A stretch of DNA of 64,000 nucleotides from assembly GCA_963682175.1 (NCBI GenBank), contig OY821784.1, positions 38,793,621-38,857,620 on the forward strand. Direction: 5' to 3'. This stretch comes from Triglochin maritima (taxonomy: Eukaryota > Streptophyta > Magnoliopsida > Alismatales > Juncaginaceae). The notes under the pieces were generated by a model. It saw nothing but the letters and a program-made list of their open reading frames with translations, was not told the DNA's origin and searched no databases. This document shows positions 57,297-64,000 of this stretch, in pieces. The position numbers and the translations under genes are program-made. Each line of letters starts with the position of its first letter. Position 1 is the stretch's first letter.

Positions 57297-58389
57297 ATGG
57301 AGAAGAGAGAGGCAATGTCGACATTGGCAGTGCCTCTACTACTACTAGTAGTGGTATCAGTCGCCGGAGCAGCAACTCCGGCGAAGCAACCATTGGACCC
57401 TTCAAACTACACGTCCCCGAACACAGTCCCGGCCTTCCCAGTGGTCCGCAGCGACAACAAGACTTGTCATCTCGACCTCTCCGACGAACTCTTCGGTGGG
57501 GTGAGCGACGCCTGCGGTCACACCCTCGATCGGAGCCGGTGCTGCCCCGTCCTCGCCGCCTGGCTCTTCGCCGCCCACGCCCGGACCGCCCTAACCCTCG
57601 ACTCCGAAGACAACACCACCTCCTCATCCGAGTGGGACCCAATGGTCCCGGACGACTCCCAGAAGTGCGTGGACAGCCTCCATTCCTCCCTCCGGCAACG
57701 CGACATCGTTCTCCTCCGGCCGAACTCGACGTGCGACACCGTTCTCTGCTTCTGCGGCATCCGCCTCCACCAGCTCAGCTCCCTCCGCTGTTCCTCCGCC
57801 TTCAACCTCTCCTCTACCCACCACAACGCCACTCCCGCCGCCGTCGTGACTGATCTAGAAAAGAACTGCCGGAACTCGTCCTACTCCGGGTGCACCCGAT
57901 GTCTCCAGTCCCTCGACAAGGTCCAGCCTTTTATACTTTTCCCGACTTCTTACCGCATTCAATGCTTACCTACTTCCTCATTTATTGAAACGAACAACCT
58001 TTTTGTGATGATTTTTTGATCAGGTCGGAGGTGGGGTTTTTAAGAGTAGTAGTAAGAGTGGGAGTGGGGAGAGAGGGAGTAGGATGTTGGGGAGGGACTG
58101 TGAGTTGATGGGGTTGACGTGGCTTCTGGCGAGGAACAAGACGGAGTACATAGCCACTGTGTCGGCGGTGCTCCGGGCGTTGCTCTACTCTGCCCGGCCG
58201 GCGAACAAAGAGCACCACTATTGTAGTCCCGATCAGGAGAATATGCCTCTTGCTGTTGACTCGCTTCAGTTTCATAAGCTTCAGAACTCTGCTGCTGCTC
58301 AGTCGTTGGGTTTTGTTCCTCTGATGATGGTGTTCATGTTGACGGCGGTGGTCGTGTTGTTGGTGGTTGTGGTGCCGCCGGAGGTGTGA
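57297..58389 (+). CDS. GPI-anchored SPARK-domain-type protein (At4g28100-like), 2 exons, 329 aa
   Basis: Exons 57297-57920 and 58024-58389, GT-AG, phase 0. Residues 1-26 form a signal peptide (hydrophobic STLAVPLLLLVVVSVAGA). The body is Cys-rich with several N-glycosylation sites and the pattern of the plant GPI-anchored family including At4g28100 (PAFPV, CHLDLSDELFGGVSDACG, RSRCCPVLAAWLFAAHA, DRDQ-like CVDSL, CFCGIRLHQL, CTRCLQSLDK). The C-terminus is an uninterrupted hydrophobic stretch (PLMMVFMLTAVVVLLVVVV), a GPI-attachment signal. Cell-surface location follows from these; function of the family is not settled. A Met at 57315 is an alternative start. The last 48 coding bases plus the stop are tandemly duplicated (see repeat). 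Confidence 0.92.
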
Positions 58390-58441
58390 GAACGGCGGTG
58401 GTCGTGTTGTTGGTGGTTGTGGTGCCGCCGGAGGTGTGAGA
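58342..58441 (+). repeat. 50-bp perfect tandem duplication across the stop codon
   Basis: 58342-58391 and 58392-58441 are identical. The first copy encodes the end of the hydrophobic tail and the stop; the second lies just after it in the 3' UTR. Confidence 0.95.
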
Positions 58442-59780
58442 ACGGCGTTTTTGTTGGACTTGTTTTGTAAAGTTGTTTTGTGTTTTAATTAGCATTTCTG
58501 TTAGATATTATTAGATTAGATGAACCCTCTCTGTTTTGCTTTGCTTTGCTTTGGTGGAACAGAGTTAGTTTGCATGGTTACGAATTTACGATGATGTCAA
58601 AAAAACTTATCAAAATACTTTCAACTGTAATTCTATTTCACTATTTTACTCCCGAGAAGTACTACAGGTAATTTGAAGTCACTAAACTTTACAAACTTGT
58701 CTTCTCAGAAATAAGAGTTTGCGGGATAATCAAGTCACCATAACTACCCTACCATAACTAGCATCATTAAGTTTTCTAAGACTTTAAAGATACAAATATG
58801 GTGACGCATTTATTGAGGACAATATACTCCGTAAGTTATTATCTATCTAGGTAAATCATGGTTACTTAGCCTCAAACTATAAGGAGAGTAACATATTATT
58901 AATTTCTAAATGTGCTATAAAATATAAGACTTGTCCTTAAAACTACGAATTTGTTCCACTTCTCATCTTCTTTTCCAGTGAAATTCTCATGTTGGCCTTG
59001 GATTGTTTCCTTTTTCCTACCAAAAATATTTGACACAAGTTGGGCCTAATAATATTGGAATTGTGGAGAAACGAACCCTGATTGATATATTATATTATTA
59101 TAAACCATGCATCAGCAAATTCCAACAAGTCTAGTTAGTAGTTACATTGGGAATCGATACCGGATTGTGATCTTAAGCGCAATTCCATGTTTTGGGCTTT
59201 AATCGGACTCATAAGGTAGGCACTTATTTGATACAAGTTGGGCCTAATAATATTTTACCATTAATGCAGGACTAGTTCAGTTACTACATATGTGTCATGT
59301 TTTTTTGTTTTTATCCATTGTATGAGAATGATATTTGAAATAAAATTGTTTGGATATTTAACTTTTAAGGTTAAAAATGAAAAAAGATATTTTTATTTTT
59401 TTTATTTATCTTAAGTGACGTCCTTAAGGTGGCAGGCGTTACGTTGAATTGAAAAGTCGATTTTTAAAAAAAAAAAATTCCCAGAGGTGCGTAACCGGAC
59501 ATTCTTCGACATGGAAGGGAAATAATCAACGTTTAACTTTAAAAAAAATATTATTATTCGGAAACGTGCACTTGTATATGTGCTCATTCGGAAGAATGGT
59601 ATCTATAGATAGTCTTTAATAGTCCATTAATTGCCAACATCTGAATTTTCTTTGCTAAGAGAATGGTCAACAGCCGGACTGGTAAAAAATCAAAAACACA
59701 TATTCTTGGATCAATTTCATATATACTATCCAGATCAATTTTAAGTATCATGCATGCATAAAATAAGTAAATTCCTACAA
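58442..59780. other. 3' flank of the SPARK gene and intergenic DNA
   Basis: Nothing recognised beyond the probable 3' UTR. GTTGGGCCTAATAATATT occurs twice (59040 and 59242), hinting at an old duplication. Confidence 0.4.
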
Positions 59781-59789
59781 TATTTGAAA

Positions 59790-60528
59790 AAATTCCTACG
59801 ACGGGTTTAACACACCAACGGAAAATTCGAATATTAAATTTACGGAATTTAAACAAAACTTCTTCTTCTCCCAAACTTAATAGCAACAAACACACGTAAG
59901 GTGAAAGACACAAAACAATAAACGACAATAACCACGACACGATTTATAAGGTTCGGCAACGTGCCTACGTCATTGTGGGAGTCTTCATCTTTCCTTCTTC
60001 CTCTTCTCCAACAAGAGAAACAACCAAGATTACAAGGATTTTAAGTCAATGTGTCATCCAAAGCTCTCAAAAACTCTCTCTAACCATAATCTCTCCAAAG
60101 TAAATCACACTTATGTGTTGTATGTTGTGTACAAGAAAATGGTGAAAAAATACCTTAAATACTAGACTAAAAAACTTACTAGAAAACATGCAAAACATGG
60201 GCGACTATAGACCGGTACCGTTACCAGGAACGCTTCATGATAATTTCGGCCGACCGGTGCTCTAAACTGGTCGACCGTTCCACGATTGTCTTAAGCTTTC
60301 CATAGCTTTTCAGCGACCAGCTTGCCCCTTCAGTCGACCATTCCTTGACTCCAAAACGTTCATGAAAAATTTGATCGAACGATGTCCAACACCGGTCGAC
60401 CTTTTTCCATCTCTAAAAGCTCCTGAAAAAATCGATCGAATGGTGTCCTACACTGGTCGACCGTTTTCTCCTATTTTTCTTGCATTAACAAATTTCAACC
60501 AATTTCCAACAAACATTTGATACCTTTT
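59790..60528 (-). mobile_element. LTR-like copy with diverged CGGT-N2-ACCG sites (cluster G)
   Basis: Shares the CTTCTCCCAAACTTAATAGC, CACGACACGATTTATAAGG and TTCGGCAACGTGCCTACGTC blocks with the copies at 46775 and 51028, in the same minus orientation. Palindromes at 60249-60480 are more degenerate. Ends next to another LTR-like unit beginning at 60529. Confidence 0.65.
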
Positions 60529-61300
60529 TGTTAGGAATTAAAATCAATCCCAAATACGCAGCGGAATCGAAATAGCAAATCCAATTGACTAATAATTGAG
60601 ATCAAATACAAATCCAAAATTCAAACCACACAAAACACGCAAGATTTAACGTGGAAACCCAATACGGGAAAAACCACGGACGACACAAATCCAAATCCAC
60701 TATAGAGAAACGTATTACAAAGAGAGACTTACAGGAGACACAAACGAACCGACGAAGATACCCGGCTCAAATTCTCCCAACGAATCAACAAGGATGCTCT
60801 CTCTCTTTTCTCTCAAGAATGCAAAGTAGACAATATGAATTAACCTTTTGCAAATGGGGATGAAATTGCCTTTATATAGTAGGCCTAAACAAGTATTAAT
60901 TGCACCAAAATCGCGTGGAGAAATATGCAAAACGTGGGCAGAACTGGGTCCAAACGGTCGACCGAACGGGTGCTTCGGTCGACCGATCCTTTAACCGTAT
61001 TGCAAACCAGCTTTTACCGGTTGACCGCAATTAAAGTACCGGACGACCGAAAAAGGACAGTAACTTTTCTTTATTGCGTGAGTGCATACTCGGTCGACCG
61101 AATCACTTAAGTTCTGGTCGACCGAAAATCAACAGACACTTTTCTCCCAACTCCTCGTATGTGCCCAGTCGACCGAATCCTAGATTCCGGTCGACCGAAA
61201 ATGAACATGCACTTTTGCTGGACAATTCAACACACACCCGGTCGACCAATCGTCTATTTTTCTGCACGAATACTTTAAATACATATTCAAGGTAAACAAC
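60529..61300 (-). mobile_element. Second LTR-like family with the same palindrome array (cluster H)
   Basis: Begins TGTTAGGAATTAAAATC and has the ACGTGGAAACCCAA block typical of plant copia LTRs. A minus-strand TATATAAAGG lies at about 60868-60880, and CGGTCGACCG-type sites run from 60955 to 61250, upstream of that TATA box. The body differs from the TGTTGGG family, so this is a separate family with the same motif. Right boundary not fixed. Confidence 0.6.
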
Positions 61301-61354
61301 AACACCTTTTAATCTGCTATGGAAAAAAATCAATGATATTTTAATTTGCTTACA

Positions 61355-61489
61355 TGTTGAATAGTATTTGGACTTTGGAGCATGATAATCGTTACGTTAT
61401 CAAGTATTTTAGACGCTGTTGAATAGTATTTGGACTTTGGATAGATATTGATGGTCTTTTGGGACCATACAAGTATTTTAGACGCTGGG
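61355..61489 (+). repeat. Imperfect tandem duplication (about 62-72-bp units)
   Basis: TGTTGAATAGTATTTGGACT ... CAAGTATTTTAGACGCTG occurs twice in a row (from 61355 and from 61417), with different middle segments. Confidence 0.8.
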
Positions 61490-62340
61490 ATTTGAAAACG
61501 TGCAAACAATATCCAAACAAGTATTTTATGTTTCATTAATGTTCTTCAACATCCCATTCCAAACAATATTCTTCAACATTTGATGTTTCATTAATTAAAA
61601 CCGTCAAGTATGAAGCTTAGCTAGGCACAATTGATCTCCCATTATAAGCTGAGAAATTTTGAACCGGAAGCTAATTAAACTCCATGTGTTAATACGAACA
61701 GAAAACTTGATTGTCTCGTTGAGTATAGTTAGAAAGTGTATTTTTAAGGTTCATGTGGTTTATCAAATAAAAAAGTTGTCTATTATATTAGCTCGATCAT
61801 TTTGAACTTGACACACAAAATCAACATTAATAACAAAAAATATTATTATGTGCCAAATGTACCTATTAACACTCCATGCATACGTGGACTCGCAGAGGTC
61901 AGTTGCACCGTTTGAACGTGGAAAAGTGTGATCTCTTAAGGTTGATGATACTTGTGCATGTTATGGGGTAAAAAAGGAAAATCATGATTTATGAAAGTTA
62001 AAGAATGATGTTTGCATTTTCCAAATTGTTATAACTTTTATACTTATCCACGTGTTTTACTTCGGAAACCTTCAAAAGAAAAATGTTTTATAACTTTTGA
62101 ATGTTCTTCGATCGATCGATCTCCAACGACCACTTTCTTGGATTGTATCTTGGACCAATTTCTTTGCCGATCGAGGAAGCTCGTAAGGTCAATGAATTGT
62201 TATGTTGTTCTTCACGGCATCATCCAACTTTCAACATTAGAAATAATATTGAGTCGACTATGAATCACCACCACCATGCTCGTAAGTAGAGAAAAACTAA
62301 TATGTAAGATTCTGTACTTGTCGCAGACTTCACCATCAAT
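61490..62340. other. Intergenic DNA, nothing recognised
   Basis: AT-rich spacer with no supported gene. Confidence 0.4.
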
Positions 62341-62382
62341 ACATGCATATACATACATATATATATATATATACATACATAC

Positions 62383-62448
<66 letters not shown>
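62341..62448. repeat. TA/TACA microsatellite
   Basis: ATAC and TA units over about 100 bp. The tyrosine/isoleucine-rich open frames here are artefacts of the repeat. Confidence 0.95.
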
Positions 62449-62450
<2 letters not shown>

Positions 62451-63780
62451 TACCTTGAATATATAGACACGGTCAAGAAGTATCTCATATAAGTCAAAAC
62501 TAAAAAGTTTACAGGCTCATATCTTCCATGTATATGGTCTTTTTCTCATAGTTATAAGAATCATCCTGAAATGCATTCGTAATTGTAATAGCCAGGAAAG
62601 AGCAGGCTACAAGAGATTAGTAACCAAACAAAGAAGGTTTGTTTTTCTCGTGCAGATAACTACATATATACGATGATCTCGGACCAATCACCTAACTCAA
62701 ATAACAACCCATATTGTGAAAAAAACTAATAATGACTAACAAGCTAGGCATGCATGTGTGTAGTGTATTTGAAGGTTTCTTCAAGAAAGAGTAGTGTCAA
62801 ATTAAAAAAAAACACATATGCACATGTTTGTGGAATTGGACTTTCAGTCAGATTCATGTAAAAGCTTTGCAAATAATACTATAGAGGCAAAGATAATGTA
62901 TAGCTCCATTAATCTCTTTATGGCTCCATTCCTGTCATACAACCTAAGAAAATCTCATTTGTCTTGTTATGAAGGAATAAGAAGAAAAAAAAGACGTGTA
63001 AAAATATCTCCTAAACGATTGGAAGATTCAATTTCTCTTTAATTAGTGGGACGAGAATGGTGAAAATATGAAATATCTTCAACAGCTGGGTTGTGTTTGT
63101 AACATTTTAATTGCATTCTTACTTAGATAAGATTCATAAGAAATGTTGATGGAAGTTATAAAAAATGACTTTAATTACCACCACAATAACCACTTTAATA
63201 CATAACACATTTTTTGTAAAGACCCTAACCCAATTAGAGCCTAATGGGAGATTAGGTGGAGTTAATGGAGAGGTTTGAATGGGAACTGGGGAAAGAGGAT
63301 GACGTTAAGGAGGCATGGGCCAGAGGTGTGGGTGAACCGTGGGAGCATGGTGTAGGGTGACGGTGGGAGTTGCTGTGTTGGGAGTGGTGAAGTGAAGGAA
63401 AACCAATGTTTTCTGCCTTCTGCCTTCTTCTTTCTTTCTTTCTACTTCTTCTTCTTCTTCTTCATGTTTCTCTCATTTCTCACTCCAAGCACATCTCCCT
63501 CTCCTTTTATTTTCCGATGGATCAGAGGCGGATGCGGGAGCTCCGGTAGCTAGTGGTGTGCTTGCTCGTGGAGGTACGTCGCGTTGAGATTAACGCGAGG
63601 AGGAAGTGCGTGAGGTTGCGGTCCAGAGGCGTCGTCGTGTGAGCTCCGACGTTCTTCGGTGACTTCGTAAGAGAGGTATGTCAAGTTCTTGCATTAGAGG
63701 CTTGACCACACGTGTGGGTGTGGGGTTTCGCTCGTCGGCGACGAGAGGCAACAAGTTGTTCTTGGCAAGGGCAGGAAGTT
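62449..63780. other. Intergenic DNA, nothing recognised
   Basis: AT-rich to 63400, then more GC-rich with a CTT run near 63447-63462. No gene is supported. Confidence 0.4.
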
Positions 63781-63784
63781 GCCG

Positions 63785-63960
63785 GGAAACGGTCGACCGG
63801 TGTTGATTTGCAGTCGACCGGTTGTAGTGTAAATCTCTGTCTTTACCAAGCACCGGTCGAACAATGGCTTACAGCAGTCGACCGGTTGAGCATATTTGAT
63901 GGGTGTAAGAGTTACTGATGTTTTCGGTCGAATGGACCGCTCTGAGTCGTTCGATAGTGG
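63785..63960. repeat. CGGTCGACCG cluster I, near the window end
   Basis: One perfect site at 63790-63799 and several variants (AGTCGACCGG, CGGTCGAACA) in 170 bp. Probably part of another LTR-like copy that continues past the window. Confidence 0.7.
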
Positions 63961-64000
63961 TCTCATTTACTTGGTTGGACCGAGCTTTGACTATCTAAAC

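Noticed and set aside
62341..62448. Open frames rich in Tyr and Ile
   Set aside because: They arise from a TA/TACA microsatellite.

Overview
The window is nuclear DNA of a flowering plant, most likely a eudicot. It is AT-rich, has spliced genes with GT-AG introns and TATA boxes about 75 bp upstream of start codons, and carries plant-specific families (STP hexose transporter, R2R3-MYB, PLS-DYW pentatricopeptide protein, wound-induced DUF3774 proteins, SPARK/GPI protein). Numerous LTR, hAT and PIF/Harbinger element remains lie between the genes. The species cannot be named from this sequence.

Layout. 0-3.2 kb: truncated Ty1/copia pseudogene. 6.2-8.2 kb: three-exon sugar/H+ symporter. 9.1-15.6 kb: hAT-type non-autonomous element, PIF/Harbinger transposase pseudogene between long inverted repeats, and a 515-bp MITE with a 56-bp palindrome inside. 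15.9-38.0 kb: six small genes of the wound-induced (DUF3774) family in both orientations. Among them lie an unusual Ty3/gypsy unit with inverted LTRs (16.6-19.0 kb), a deleted copia element with intact LTRs (22.5-25.3 kb), a TRIM (25.4-25.8 kb), a seven-exon VAP27-like gene on the minus strand (26.9-28.6 kb), a two-exon gene for a small protein (30.1-31.4 kb, minus) and a 1.86-kb solo LTR (34.2-36.1 kb). 38-45 kb: mostly empty or repeat DNA. 45.5-46.5 kb: three-exon R2R3-MYB. 47.9-49.7 kb: intronless DYW-type PPR gene. 46.8-47.7, 50.1-52.0 and 59.8-61.3 kb: related LTR-like copies. 54.1-54.8 kb: inverted-repeat element with a tandem array in its loop. 57.3-58.4 kb: two-exon GPI-anchored SPARK-type protein. 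58.4-64 kb: repeats and empty DNA.

The genes do not form a pathway. The coherent biological unit is the DUF3774 cluster, probably produced by local duplication and since interrupted by transposons. The MYB resembles the subgroup 10/11 regulators of suberin and wound or ABA responses, so a wound-related theme is possible, but that link is inference.

The most striking unexplained signal is the 10-bp palindrome CGGT-N2-ACCG (often CGGTCGACCG). It recurs dozens of times in at least eight clusters. In several LTR-like copies it lies directly upstream of the LTR TATA box, as an enhancer array would.
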